37,038 bases of DNA from Acidaminobacter sp. (GCF_030247605.1 NZ_JAOTSB010000029.1:1-37038), one strand, 5' to 3'; counted from the stretch's first letter, positions 1 through 7,980 are shown. A program made the numbers and translations. Notes: generated from the letters alone by a model not told the origin.

Positions 1-73
1 GCTTTTTTTCTTTTTTGCGCCAGTTAGCGACCTGTGTTACACTGGTTCTAGAATTTATTCGAGGTGACGAATC

Positions 74-130
74 GTGAAAGAAGGCAAACTGGATAACGAA
101 GTACTCGAGCATTCCGTACTTTCTAAGTAA
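74..130 (+). pseudogene. 18-codon ORF, possible remnant of an AIR synthase-related gene
   Basis: A GTG start sits 8 nt after GAGGTGA and opens 18 codons ending in TAA. The peptide runs K-E-G-K-L-D-N-E-V-L-E-H-S-V-L-S-K. From memory this resembles the first residues of clostridial AIR synthase-related (HypE/PurM-like) proteins, which begin with G-K-L-x-N-x-x-L-E and continue V-L-S-K-I. Here it stops at that point and no longer reading frame follows before the terminator. It may be a decayed remnant, a leader peptide or chance. The ribosome binding site and the following terminator suggest that the piece is transcribed as a unit. Confidence 0.35.
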
Positions 131-150
131 GAAGCTTTATGCGCTGACTT

Positions 151-188
151 AGGGTCCTGAATCTCTTATGATTTGGGACTCTTTTTTT
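151..188 (+). terminator. intrinsic terminator after the small ORF
   Basis: Positions 151-163 pair with 170-182 over 13 bp when three G-U pairs are allowed. The loop is six bases and a run of T follows (182-188). Confidence 0.75.
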
Positions 189-214
189 GAAAAATAACTA
201 AATTATGCTATAAT
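187..214 (+). promoter_or_regulatory. sigma-A promoter of the CNNM/CBS gene
   Basis: TTGAAA (187-192), a 16-bp spacer and TATAAT (209-214). A TG at 206-207 makes it an extended -10. It begins in the T-run of the preceding terminator and lies about 40 bp upstream of the gene. Confidence 0.7.
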
Positions 215-254
215 GCATTTTAAGAAACTACAATAATTCTGGAGTGTGATTGAA

Positions 255-1502
255 TTGGAACCTAGTGACTTATGGCAGAGTATTTTACTGATTGTGCTTT
301 TGATGATGTCGGCATTTTTCTCTGCCTCAGAGACGGCGCTGATGTCTCTCAGCAAAATTAGACTCAGGCATATGTTGGAAGAAAACGTCAAGGGGGCAGA
401 TCGTGTCTCAAACCTTTTAAAATCTCCAAGTCGTATGCTGGGCGCCATATTGGTCGGCAATAATATTGTCAACATTGCTTCATCTGCGCTGGCAACGTCA
501 ATTGCCATTACGATTTTTGGCCCTGTAAAAGGTATTGGGATCTCGACGGGTGTCATGACGCTGCTCGTTCTGATCTTTGGGGAAATTACGCCGAAGTCGC
601 TTGCTTCAGAGCGTTCTGAACAAATTGCACTTAAAGTTGCTACACCTATTTCTTTTCTGATGGTGCTTATGACGCCGGTACTGACATCCATAATGTTTGT
701 CACAGGGCTGCTGATCAAGCTGTTGGGCGGAAGTCCGGACAAAGATCAGCCGTTCATCACCGAGGAAGAGCTGAAGACTATGGTTACTGTCAGCCACGAG
801 GAAGGCGTCCTCGAAGGTGATGAAAAGAAAATGATTTACAACGTATTTGAGTTTGGGGACTCACAAGTTGGAGCTGTCATGACACCTAGAACGGATATGG
901 TCATGATTGAGAAAAACACGGAATTTGAGGAAATTGTGGATATTTTCAAGAGCGAAAGGTTTTCGAGAATCCCCGTTTATGACGAGACGCCGGATAATAT
1001 AATTGGTCTTTTGAATGTCAAGGATCTGATTTTTTATGAGCCGGTTCATAACACATTCAAGATAGAGGATTTTATCAGGGAGCCCTATTTTACTTATGAA
1101 TTCAAGATGACCAGCGAGCTTTTCTCGGAGATGAGATCAAAACGCGCTGCTATAGCTATAGTTCTGGATGAATACGGCGGAACTGCGGGTATGGTCACCC
1201 TGGAGGATCTTGTTGAGGAGATCGTGGGAGATATTCAGGATGAATATGATGACCATGAGGTTTCAATTGAAGTGGTCCAGGAAGATGAGTATATAGTGGA
1301 CGGCTCAACCAGGATTGATGTGGTTAATGAAATGCTGGGGCTTCGTATTGAAACCGAGGATTTCGACTCCATAGGCGGCTTTATCATAGGTGAATTTGGC
1401 AGATTGCCGGAAGTTGGAGAGCGCATTGAACATGGCAATGTTGAGTTTGTCGTTGAGAGTATTGAGAAAAACAGGATAGAGAAGCTCAGGATTTTGACCT
1501 GA
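255..1502 (+). CDS. CNNM/CBS/CorC-HlyC domain membrane protein
   Basis: A protein of about 415 residues with the architecture of the bacterial CNNM/CorC (formerly 'hemolysin C') family, linked to magnesium/cobalt efflux and homeostasis. The N-terminal DUF21/CNNM part has hydrophobic segments at roughly residues 8-30, 65-85, 95-115 and 130-155, including the motif FFSASETALMSLS. A CBS pair follows (about 200-320, with VGAVMTPRTDMV and a D-E-Y-G-G-T-A-G-M segment). The CorC/HlyC-associated C-terminal domain fills about 335-415. GGAG at 241-244 lies 10 nt before TTG 255 but only 1 nt before the in-frame GTG 246, so TTG 255 is preferred. The gene has its own promoter and terminator. The transported ion is inferred from the family only. 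Confidence 0.9.
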   Translation: MEPSDLWQSILLIVLLMMSAFFSASETALMSLSKIRLRHMLEENVKGADRVSNLLKSPSRMLGAILVGNNIVNIASSALATSIAITIFGPVKGIGISTGVMTLLVLIFGEITPKSLASERSEQIALKVATPISFLMVLMTPVLTSIMFVTGLLIKLLGGSPDKDQPFITEEELKTMVTVSHEEGVLEGDEKKMIYNVFEFGDSQVGAVMTPRTDMVMIEKNTEFEEIVDIFKSERFSRIPVYDETPDNIIGLLNVKDLIFYEPVHNTFKIEDFIREPYFTYEFKMTSELFSEMRSKRAAIAIVLDEYGGTAGMVTLEDLVEEIVGDIQDEYDDHEVSIEVVQEDEYIVDGSTRIDVVNEMLGLRIETEDFDSIGGFIIGEFGRLPEVGERIEHGNVEFVVESIEKNRIEKLRILT

Positions 1503-1512
1503 TGCCTTGTGG

Positions 1513-1549
1513 GGATGTGACATTTTGGTGGCACATCCTTTTTATATTT
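1513..1549 (+). terminator. terminator of the CNNM/CBS gene
   Basis: GGATGTG (1513-1519) pairs with CACATCC (1532-1538) and a T-rich tract follows. Confidence 0.7.
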
Positions 1550-1565
1550 TGTCGATCTTAGGATC

Positions 1566-1594
1566 AAAAAAGCCAGCTGTCAGTGACAGCTGGC
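1566..1594 (-). terminator. terminator of the CoA-transferase operon
   Basis: A perfect 10-bp stem, GCCAGCTGTC (1572-1581) with GACAGCTGGC (1585-1594) and a 3-nt loop, is followed on the minus strand by six T (1566-1571). Confidence 0.85.
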
Positions 1595-1616
1595 GCCTAT
1601 TTACGTATACAGTCTG

Positions 1617-2270
1617 CTAAACTTCAATTAATCTAAGTGGCTCTTCGATGATCAGATCCGCATCAGTCGCTGCTCGGAGTTCGTCTACAGAAACACCTGG
1701 GGCAATTTCAAGGACTTTTAGTCCTGCAGGCGTGACCTCCATGACCGCCATTTCAGTGACGATCAAATTAACTTGTGCCTTAGCGGTTAAAGGCAGCGTG
1801 CAGTTTTTCATAATCTTTGGTTCGCCCTTCGCCGTGTGCTGCATGGCGACAATGACGCGTTTGGCGCCAGTCACCAGGTCCATGGCGCCGCCCATGCCGG
1901 GCACCATTTTTCCTGGAACCATCCAGTTGGCGAGGTTTCCATGCTGGTCCACCTCGAGTGCGCCAAGAACAGTCGCATTGACATGTCCACCGCGGATCAG
2001 CCCAAAGGAGAATGCGCTGTCGAAGAAACAGCCCCCTGTCAGAACGCTGACAGGTTGTCCTCCGGCGTTGGTGATTTCCCAGTCAAAGCAGGTTGCCTCC
2101 GGCACAGGGCCAAGTCCGATCATACCGTTTTCTGACTGGAAGTTGACGTCAATATCAGGCGGAATAAAATTGCCTACCATAGTAGGAAGGCCAATGCCGA
2201 GGTTGACCAGATCGCCGTCATTCAGTTCTTTTGCGACGCGGCGTGCGATAAATTCTTTTGGATCCATCAT
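1617..2270 (-). CDS. ctfB: butyrate/acetoacetate-type CoA-transferase, subunit B
   Basis: A protein of 217 residues, the usual size for the beta subunit of two-subunit class I CoA-transferases (CtfB/AtoA/ScoB). It carries the S-E-N-G-M-I-G motif, whose glutamate forms the covalent CoA thioester, and [12 protein letters not shown]. It would move CoA between short-chain acids such as acetate, butyrate or acetoacetate in fermentation. Its ATG overlaps the stop of the alpha-subunit gene by 4 nt (ATGA), and GGAGGTGATC lies just upstream, so the two are translationally coupled. The exact acid substrate cannot be read from the sequence; a 3-oxoacid or 4-hydroxybutyrate type remains possible. Confidence 0.92.
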   Translation of the reverse strand: MMDPKEFIARRVAKELNDGDLVNLGIGLPTMVGNFIPPDIDVNFQSENGMIGLGPVPEATCFDWEITNAGGQPVSVLTGGCFFDSAFSFGLIRGGHVNATVLGALEVDQHGNLANWMVPGKMVPGMGGAMDLVTGAKRVIVAMQHTAKGEPKIMKNCTLPLTAKAQVNLIVTEMAVMEVTPAGLKVLEIAPGVSVDELRAATDADLIIEEPLRLIEV

Positions 2271-2923
2271 GCCTGATCACCTCCGACAATAGCATGGACC
2301 AGTACGCCAGGTGTCATTACGTCGTTTGGATGAATTTCTCCAACTTCGACGAGTTCCACAGCTTCAACAATGACAAGATCCGCAGCCATTGCAATAATCG
2401 AATTGAAGTTTCGCGTTGTACCATTGTAATACACATTGCCTTTACGGTCTACTTTTGAGCCGTACAATAAGGCGACATCTGCCCTGAGAGGCAATTCGAG
2501 AAGATACTCTTTGCCTTCGATAGTTAGTTTTTGTTTGCCTTCTTCCACTACCGTACCCAATCCGGTTGGTGTCAGAACGCCACCGAGACCTACGCCACCC
2601 GCGCGTATTTGCTCGATCAGTGTGCCTTGTGGGACTAAAACGACTTCTGTTTCTCCCTCAGTCATTTGACGGCCGGTTTCTTTATTGGTGCCAATATGGG
2701 AGACAATAGCCTTTTTGACCTGTTTTGAGACTATGAGTTTGCCAAGCCCCTTATCCGGAAATGAAGTGTCATTGGCAATAATGGTCAAATCTTTGATCCC
2801 AAGTTCGACGAGCTTATCAATCATGCGCTCTGGCGTTCCACACCCAAGGAACCCACCGATCATGACTATCATGCCGTCGTGAATTTTCAAAGCGGCTTCA
2901 TCAATAGAGATTATTTTGTTCAT
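2267..2923 (-). CDS. ctfA: butyrate/acetoacetate-type CoA-transferase, subunit A
   Basis: A protein of 218 residues, first gene of the pair, matching the alpha subunit (CtfA/AtoD/ScoA). The early segment [11 protein letters not shown] corresponds to the glycine-rich CoA-binding loop of this family. The later [16 protein letters not shown] and L-P-L-R-A-D-V-A-L segments are also typical. AGGAGGG lies 6 nt before the ATG. Together with the beta subunit it would form a cytoplasmic A2B2 enzyme for end-product CoA exchange. The thiolase that could supply acetoacetyl-CoA is about 26 kb away, so the pathway is not clustered here. Confidence 0.92.
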   Translation of the reverse strand: MNKIISIDEAALKIHDGMIVMIGGFLGCGTPERMIDKLVELGIKDLTIIANDTSFPDKGLGKLIVSKQVKKAIVSHIGTNKETGRQMTEGETEVVLVPQGTLIEQIRAGGVGLGGVLTPTGLGTVVEEGKQKLTIEGKEYLLELPLRADVALLYGSKVDRKGNVYYNGTTRNFNSIIAMAADLVIVEAVELVEVGEIHPNDVMTPGVLVHAIVGGDQA

Positions 2924-3018
2924 GTAATCCCTCCTATGTTATTACACGACCCTATTGATATATTATCAGAAAAGTGCGTAGTTGCCACCTCATTTTATTA
3001 AAACCGGTCAGGCAATAA

Positions 3019-3027
3019 TGGTATAAT
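3019..3027 (+). promoter_or_regulatory. extended -10 promoter of recD2
   Basis: TGG-TATAAT (3019-3027) is an extended -10. No good -35 is visible. The predicted start lies about 20 nt before the recD2 start codon. Confidence 0.6.
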
Positions 3028-3062
3028 AAATTCAAGTGTTGAATAAAGGATGATTGGACCGA

Positions 3063-5342
3063 ATGGATAGTGCTAAAGAAACTCATGCAGCAGAAAAAAA
3101 TACCTTGAGCGGTTTTGTCGAAGAGATCGTATACAGAAATGACGAAAACGGTTTTGCCGTCATAGTGGTGGACTGTGAGGGTATTTATTGGCATGCCAAG
3201 GGGATCATGCCCTATGTCAGAGAGGGCGAGCAAGTGGTTCTTACTGGCAGATTTGTCGACCATCCAACCTACGGAATGCAATTTGATGCCAAGCAATGTG
3301 AGGCAACTCTGCCAGCTACAGAAACGGATTTGCTGCGTTATTTGGGCTCGGGCATGATCAGAGGTATTGGTCCCTCAATGGCAGCCAAGCTGATTGAGGC
3401 TTTTGGAGAGGAAATTTTTGACATCATGTCCTATAATCCTGACAGGTTGTTGGCGGTACCCGGGATTGGCCGAAAGAAACTGGAAGAGATAATCTTGTCC
3501 TACAGGGAGCAATTTGAATCCAGAGACGTGATATTGCAGCTGCAGAAGCTAGGATTGACAGCGCAGATGTCCCTCAAGGTGTATCAGATTTTAGGTGCGG
3601 ATGCGGTAAGCTTGGTTCACAGAAACCCTTATCAACTGGCTGAACTTGTGGATGGCTTTGGTTTCAGGCATGCAGACGCGCTGGCTAGACGGATGGGGCT
3701 GGATCCAGGTTCCCCGGAGCGGGTCAGGGGCGGACTGCATTATGTTTTGGTTGACAGTGCCTCTCAAGGGCATACTTTCATACAGAGTGCCGGATTGGGC
3801 ACACAGGTTTCTGAACTGTTGAGCGTTCCTGTCGACACGGTTCTCAAAGTGCTCGGTGAAATGGTCCTTAAAGGTGAACTATATCTCGAAACCGACTCAG
3901 AGGATCTTGAGGAGATGAAGGACGCCGTCTATTTGCCGTCACTTTACATGGCGGAGTCCCTCGTTGCCCGCTTTATTGCAGAAATGATTGGAACCCCTGT
4001 CGGTAAAGTCAAAGCAGATCTGGATGATGAGATCGACAAAATAGAGATGCGCTTAGGCATCGCATTTTCTGAACTGCAGAGGCAGGCAGTCAAAGCCGGA
4101 GTTGATGAAAAACTCGCAGTCATCACTGGCGGCCCGGGGACCGGAAAAACAACAATTATAAATGGTCTGATTAGGATTTTCGAAAGCGCGGGCATGAGCA
4201 TAGCCCTCGCTGCCCCTACAGGTCGCGCCGCCAAGCGCATGACGGAAGCGACGAAAAGGGAAGCAAAGACTATTCATAGATTGCTTGAGTATAATTATAG
4301 TGAAGATAAAGAATTTCTGAGCTTTCAGAGAAATGAAGATTCACCGCTGGATGCGGATGTCTTGATCCTGGATGAAGTCTCTATGATTGACATCATCCTG
4401 ATGCAGCATTTGGCAAAGGCTATCAAGCCGGAAACTAGGCTTATTCTTGTCGGTGACGCAGATCAGCTGCCCTCAGTCGGCCCTGGGAATGTACTTCGGG
4501 ACATAATAGATTCTGGCCGAGTTCCGGTGATTCGACTGACAGAAATTTTCAGGCAGAGCGAGCGCAGTATGATCGCCATCAACGCGCATAGAATCAACCA
4601 TGGGGAGTATCCTTTGCTGAATGATCGGGACAAGGATTTTTTTCTGGTGAGCGCCAGACAACAGGACGATATTTGTTCCCTCATTGTAGACCTTGTAAAG
4701 CGCCGGCTTCCTGAGTATTATGGGGTGGATCCCATCAAGGATATTCAGATTCTGACTCCTGTGAAAAATTCCAGGGTAGGCACGAAAGCACTGAACGAAC
4801 TTTTGCAGTATGCCCTCAACGGAAATGAAGACAGGCCTCACAAGAAAATAGGTGACCGTGTGTTCAAAGTGGGCGACAAAGTCATGCAAATAAAGAACAA
4901 TTACAACATGAAATGGGTGACGGATGACGCTGTGGAAGGCGATGGTGTCTTTAACGGCGATATGGGATTCATAGAAACCATCCTGGAGTCAGAGCGTAAA
5001 ATGGTCATTCGCTTTGATGATGACAAGCTTGCACATTACCAATACAACCAGCTTGAAGAGGTGGTGCACGCCTACGCAGTCACCATTCACAAAAGTCAGG
5101 GCTCGGAATATCCTATTGTCGTTATGCCGGTCACCTGGTTCCCCCCTATGCTGATGAGCAGGAATATACTCTATACGGCAGTGACGCGCGCCAAAAAAAT
5201 TGTCGTGCTCGTTGGGGATGAGAAATATATGAAGATGATGGTGGACCGGACAGACGTCAGTCAGCGCAATACAGCACTGAACCGGAAAATAACCCGGCAG
5301 GCTGAGTTTATTGAAACTATGGGAGAAAAGGTCAAAACCTGA
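3063..5342 (+). CDS. recD2: RecD2-family ATP-dependent DNA helicase
   Basis: About 759 residues, a normal length for the RecD2 (RecD-like, no RecBC partner) 5'-3' superfamily 1 helicases of Firmicutes. The N-terminal OB-like segment (G-F-V-E-E-I-V-Y-R-N-D-E-N-G-F) is followed by helix-hairpin-helix repeats (around 95-200, with V-P-G-I-G-R-K-K-L). Walker A is GGPGTGKTT near residues 356-364 and Walker B is VLILDEVSMID. The late helicase motifs VTIHKSQGSEYP and YTAVTRAKK are present. It acts in DNA repair and recombination. The start is uncertain: AAAGGA lies 12 nt before ATG 3063 but only 3 nt before the in-frame TTG 3054. The gene stands alone with its own promoter. Confidence 0.95.
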   Translation: MDSAKETHAAEKNTLSGFVEEIVYRNDENGFAVIVVDCEGIYWHAKGIMPYVREGEQVVLTGRFVDHPTYGMQFDAKQCEATLPATETDLLRYLGSGMIRGIGPSMAAKLIEAFGEEIFDIMSYNPDRLLAVPGIGRKKLEEIILSYREQFESRDVILQLQKLGLTAQMSLKVYQILGADAVSLVHRNPYQLAELVDGFGFRHADALARRMGLDPGSPERVRGGLHYVLVDSASQGHTFIQSAGLGTQVSELLSVPVDTVLKVLGEMVLKGELYLETDSEDLEEMKDAVYLPSLYMAESLVARFIAEMIGTPVGKVKADLDDEIDKIEMRLGIAFSELQRQAVKAGVDEKLAVITGGPGTGKTTIINGLIRIFESAGMSIALAAPTGRAAKRMTEATKREAKTIHRLLEYNYSEDKEFLSFQRNEDSPLDADVLILDEVSMIDIILMQHLAKAIKPETRLILVGDADQLPSVGPGNVLRDIIDSGRVPVIRLTEIFRQSERSMIAINAHRINHGEYPLLNDRDKDFFLVSARQQDDICSLIVDLVKRRLPEYYGVDPIKDIQILTPVKNSRVGTKALNELLQYALNGNEDRPHKKIGDRVFKVGDKVMQIKNNYNMKWVTDDAVEGDGVFNGDMGFIETILESERKMVIRFDDDKLAHYQYNQLEEVVHAYAVTIHKSQGSEYPIVVMPVTWFPPMLMSRNILYTAVTRAKKIVVLVGDEKYMKMMVDRTDVSQRNTALNRKITRQAEFIETMGEKVKT

Positions 5343-5419
5343 ATCTCAACCATTTTTTATAATAACATGCGCTCACCCCGCTCACATTTTGGATTGACGG
5401 AAGCGCACGGAGGGATTTT

Positions 5420-6202
5420 GTGGTCCTGGACCTCAAGCACTTGATCAGAAAGGCGGCCGATTTTTGGTTTCCCAGAGGCATTACCTGTATTGGCTGCGGT
5501 GAGGACATTTTTGATGAGCGCTATGGGTTATGTCCCAGCTGCCTTAAAGATTTGGGAATCATTTACGGCCGAATTTGCAGACGCTGCGGCAGACCTTTGC
5601 CTGAAATGTCCACCACCCTTTGCTATGCCTGCTTTGGCAAACTGACCTCATTTAAGGGCAACGTGGCTGTAGCTGCTTACTCTGACTTTGCTCAACAGCT
5701 GATCTTCAAGTATAAATACAAAGACCACCGCTATATTGGTTATCATATGGCTGAAATGATGGCGGAACTCCTTCAAACTACCTGGATCAGTGATGTCGAC
5801 TGCATTGTGGGCGTGCCTTCTTCAAAGAAAAGGATCAGACAACGCGGCTACTGCCAAATGGCGCTGTTGGCAGAGCATTTAAGTGAAATGACTGGCCTTA
5901 ACCATCTAAGACGCATCCTGATCCGAACTCAGGATACACCTAGGATGAAAAAATTGAATCGGGAAGCCAGAAGTCAGGCTTTGAAAGGCTGTTTTGAAGT
6001 ACGGACACCCGAATACATTGTCGGGCGCTCTGTATTGCTCATTGATGATATCATGACGACAGGCGCGACACTTGAGGTTTGCTCTCGAGCCTTGCTTGAG
6101 GCCGGCGCTGCAGAGGTTTGGACTATGACATTTGCGACGGTGTATGATAATCAACCATCGGCAAATAAAAGTTTTTTAGAAAAAATCCTTCAACATTTTT
6201 AA
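5420..6202 (+). CDS. comFC: ComF-family phosphoribosyltransferase-like protein
   Basis: 260 residues. An N-terminal zinc-binding region has cysteine pairs C-I-G-C, C-P-S-C, C-R-R-C and C-Y-A-C. A phosphoribosyltransferase fold follows, with the PRPP loop S-V-L-L-I-D-D-I-M-T-T-G-A-T-L near residues 207-221. ComFC proteins help with DNA uptake and recombination of incoming DNA in naturally competent bacteria, but the family is also kept in species not known to be competent. GTG is the start, 5 nt after GGAGGG (5409-5414). It lies between recD2 and hpf, a comFC-hpf association also seen in Bacillus. No other competence genes are in the window. Confidence 0.9.
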   Translation: MVLDLKHLIRKAADFWFPRGITCIGCGEDIFDERYGLCPSCLKDLGIIYGRICRRCGRPLPEMSTTLCYACFGKLTSFKGNVAVAAYSDFAQQLIFKYKYKDHRYIGYHMAEMMAELLQTTWISDVDCIVGVPSSKKRIRQRGYCQMALLAEHLSEMTGLNHLRRILIRTQDTPRMKKLNREARSQALKGCFEVRTPEYIVGRSVLLIDDIMTTGATLEVCSRALLEAGAAEVWTMTFATVYDNQPSANKSFLEKILQHF

Positions 6203-6229
6203 TTGTTAAAATCATGTTAATTGAAAATT

Positions 6230-6254
6230 GTTTGACCGCGCAGGTTAGGGGTAA
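6230..6254 (+). promoter_or_regulatory. sigma-B-like promoter upstream of hpf
   Basis: GTTTGA (6230-6235), a 13-bp spacer and GGGTAA (6249-6254) fit the Bacillus sigma-B pattern GTTTAA-N12-15-GGGWAW. A sigma-A reading (TTGACC / TAAAAT) would leave only a 14-bp spacer. It lies about 94 bp before the hpf start. B. subtilis hpf (yvyD) is known to be under sigma-B and sigma-H control. Confidence 0.5.
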
Positions 6255-6347
6255 AATCATAACAACTTCATCAGGATGGGAGGAGCGCATAATTAAGACC
6301 CACTTATCTGGAAGTGACATAAAGAAATCCCGGAAGGAGTTGTTGTT

Positions 6348-6881
6348 ATGAATGTGATCGTAGCAGGTAGAAATGTGGAGATTACGGAATCTCTGAAAAA
6401 GATGGTCGAGGAGAAACTGGACAAATTCCAAAAGTATTTTAAAACTGATGTGGAGGCGACTGCCACCTTTAGTGTCCAGAAAAATCGTCAGATCGTCGAG
6501 ATTACGATCCCTCTTAAAAATGGTGCCATCTTCCGAGTCGAGGAATCTTCGCCTGACATGTATGCATCAATTGACATGGCCGTGGAGAAGCTCCAGAAGC
6601 AAATTTCCAAACATAAGACGAAACTGGAAAAACGCTATAAGAGCCATGACACTATCCGCTTTGAGTATATCCCGGAGAGCACCTATGCTGCTCCTGTGGA
6701 GCATGGTATCGTCAAAACCAAGCGGTTTCCTGTAAAACCAATGGATGCTGAGGAGGCCATCCTTCAAATGGAATTGTTGGGTCACAACTTTTTTGTCTTC
6801 CGGAATGGGGAAACGGACGAAGTCAATGTCGTTTATCTCAGAAAAGATGGCAAATATGGTTTGATTGAGCCAATGCTTTAA
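6348..6881 (+). CDS. hpf: ribosome hibernation promoting factor, long form
   Basis: 177 residues, the long HPF form. An N-terminal RaiA/S30AE domain (about 1-105) begins M-N-V-I-V-A-G-R-N-V-E-I-T. A linker leads to the C-terminal dimerisation domain (about 120-177) with the signature K-P-M-D-x-E-E-A-I-L-Q-M-E-L-L-G-H-x-F-F-V-F-R-N. It binds idle 70S ribosomes and pairs them into 100S dimers in stationary phase or stress. GGAAGGAG lies upstream of the ATG. The upstream promoter looks like a general-stress promoter, which fits the role. In B. subtilis hpf precedes secA-prfB; here about 3.8 kb of other sequence separates them. Confidence 0.97.
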   Translation: MNVIVAGRNVEITESLKKMVEEKLDKFQKYFKTDVEATATFSVQKNRQIVEITIPLKNGAIFRVEESSPDMYASIDMAVEKLQKQISKHKTKLEKRYKSHDTIRFEYIPESTYAAPVEHGIVKTKRFPVKPMDAEEAILQMELLGHNFFVFRNGETDEVNVVYLRKDGKYGLIEPML

Positions 6882-6888
6882 ACTATCC

Positions 6889-6916
6889 AGCCTGGGGCTT
6901 CAGCCCCAGGCTTTTT
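6889..6916 (+). terminator. hpf terminator
   Basis: A perfect 10-bp stem (6889-6898 with 6903-6912) closes a TTCA loop and is followed by T residues. Confidence 0.9.
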
Positions 6917-7011
6917 AATTGACTTTTTACAGTTGTGTTACAATTGGATTAAATGCTCGAGAATAGTGTAAATTATTTGAAAATAAGCCTCAAATCAGTG
7001 ATTGACGCTAT

Positions 7012-7039
7012 TTGCAAGACTTCATTTTTTTTGTATAAT
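7012..7039 (+). promoter_or_regulatory. promoter of the 207-residue unknown gene
   Basis: TTGCAA (7012-7017), a 16-bp spacer and TATAAT (7034-7039). Transcription would begin near 7046. This lies inside the longest open frame (which opens at 6953) and so supports the later ATG at 7076. Confidence 0.7.
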
Positions 7040-7075
7040 GACTTTAACATGGTACTCAGAATGGGGGAAATACGC

Positions 7076-7699
7076 ATGGAAGAAAAAGTACTTAAGTATG
7101 AAGACGTCATAAATAAACTGTCGGGCGTCATCGCTTCCAAAGTCGTACTGGATGGGCAGGAAATTCGCGAAATTCACGTATTGACTAATCGAACCAGAGC
7201 CCCAAAACAGATTTCCAGAGACATCCAATCCTCGCTGACGGCGTATTATGGCATGCCTATTGATCATAGAATGATCAGCATCGCGCAAATAGAAGACGGA
7301 TCCAGAGACAAGCGTCTTGAGCGCATCCTTTTGTCAAAGGTTACATACGAGGTTGAAGAAGATAATATTGCGACAGCTACCGTCAAACTGAGAATGTTTG
7401 ACGAAGAATTTATTGGAACTTGTAAAGGCGTAAACTCACTGCGCAATGCCATGAGACTGGTTGTAACAGCGACACTGAACTGTGTGCTCAACATGCTGGA
7501 GTCAGATCGTCAACTCGTGGTGGAAGACGTTGAAATCAATCTGCTGGCGAAAACCAGAGTGGCCATGGTGGCAATTTCCCTTGCTGACAGCCATGATGAG
7601 CAGCTGTTGGTCGGCGCGGCAGTGGTCAGAAAGTCTGAGAATGAAGCTGTTGTCAGAGCGACGCTTGACGCTGTGAATCGCAAGATGTATCAACTGTAA
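7076..7699 (+). CDS. conserved protein of unknown function (207 residues)
   Basis: I do not recognise a named family. ATG 7076 follows GGGGGAAATACGC and lies just after a good promoter, so the 41-codon upstream extension is not used. The soluble protein has two parts. Residues about 15-85 contain E-I-R-E-I-H-V-L-T-N-R-T-R-A-P-K-Q-I-S-R-D-I-Q-S and I-D-H-R-M-I-S-I-A-Q-I. I recall a similar segment in uncharacterised clostridial and actinobacterial proteins. Residues about 95-205 hold a duplicated beta-alpha pattern: T-A-T-V-K-L-R-M-F-D-E-E-F-I-G, then R-N-A-M-R-L-V-V-T-A-T-L, then V-A-M-V-A-I-S-L and L-V-G-A-A-V-V. This loosely recalls the regulatory domain of isopropylmalate synthase. There is no membrane segment or obvious catalytic motif. 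Confidence 0.85.
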   Translation: MEEKVLKYEDVINKLSGVIASKVVLDGQEIREIHVLTNRTRAPKQISRDIQSSLTAYYGMPIDHRMISIAQIEDGSRDKRLERILLSKVTYEVEEDNIATATVKLRMFDEEFIGTCKGVNSLRNAMRLVVTATLNCVLNMLESDRQLVVEDVEINLLAKTRVAMVAISLADSHDEQLLVGAAVVRKSENEAVVRATLDAVNRKMYQL

Positions 7700-7722
7700 T
7701 ACGGCACCAAATCCTAATTGGC

Positions 7723-7949
7723 AAAAAATTCGGTCGGTGTACCAAAGCGCAAATCAGGAATGCCCTTAGCGAAGAGTAAGACAACCTGCAGCCCATAGCG
7801 AAGCAGCAGAGTCAGCTCACAAGGGGGTTCTTTTCAATGAAAAAGAGATTATCTGTAGTAGTCATGTCGTTCTTGTCTCTTTTACTGGCTGGTGGAGCTT
7901 ACTTAGGCTGGAAATAGCCTAAGCCACCGATCGACCGACCGAATTTTTT
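7723..7949 (+). ncRNA. candidate structured noncoding RNA closed by a 16-bp stem (raiA-like?)
   Basis: The 16 bases at 7723-7738 are an exact reverse complement of 7934-7949, and the right arm ends in six T, like a terminator. Inside, AAAAGAGAT pairs with GTCTCTTTT. A hairpin CTTAGGCT/AGCCTAAG is enclosed by GGTGG/CCACC. The 5' half has short helices (CTTA/TAAG, CTGC/GCAG) and a direct repeat CCC-W-TAGCGAAG (near 7763 and 7792). This much nested pairing is hard to explain as spacer. The location just downstream of comFC and hpf (raiA) and the size near 200 nt recall the raiA-type RNA of Firmicutes. I could not check the consensus, so the family assignment is a guess; the structure itself is directly visible. 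Confidence 0.55.
7837..7917 (+). CDS. possible 26-residue hydrophobic peptide
   Basis: ATG follows AAGGGGGTTCTTTTCA, a usable ribosome binding site, and opens 26 codons ending in TAG. The peptide starts M-K-K-R, continues with a hydrophobic stretch (V-V-V-M-S-F-L-S-L-L-L-A-G-G-A) and ends Y-L-G-W-K. It looks like a single membrane segment or a bare signal sequence, as in small membrane peptides or type I toxins. The whole ORF lies inside the self-complementary RNA candidate and its bases take part in the predicted helices, so it may be chance. It is not clear which reading is right. Confidence 0.3.
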   Translation: MKKRLSVVVMSFLSLLLAGGAYLGWK

Positions 7950-7980
7950 ATTTAGTACGAACTAATATGGGAGATCCTAT

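Noticed and set aside
1648..2292. 214-codon plus-strand frame
   Set aside because: It is antisense to the ctfB gene, which has a clear active-site motif and ribosome binding site.
6953..7075. Longer start for the 207-residue unknown protein
   Set aside because: A -35/-10 promoter lies inside this extension and a good ribosome binding site precedes ATG 7076.
7700..7980. Cyclic-di-GMP riboswitch before the HD-GYP gene
   Set aside because: The conserved GEMM core (GGGACGCAAAGCC-like with a GNRA tetraloop receptor) is not found. The pairing fits another structured RNA better.
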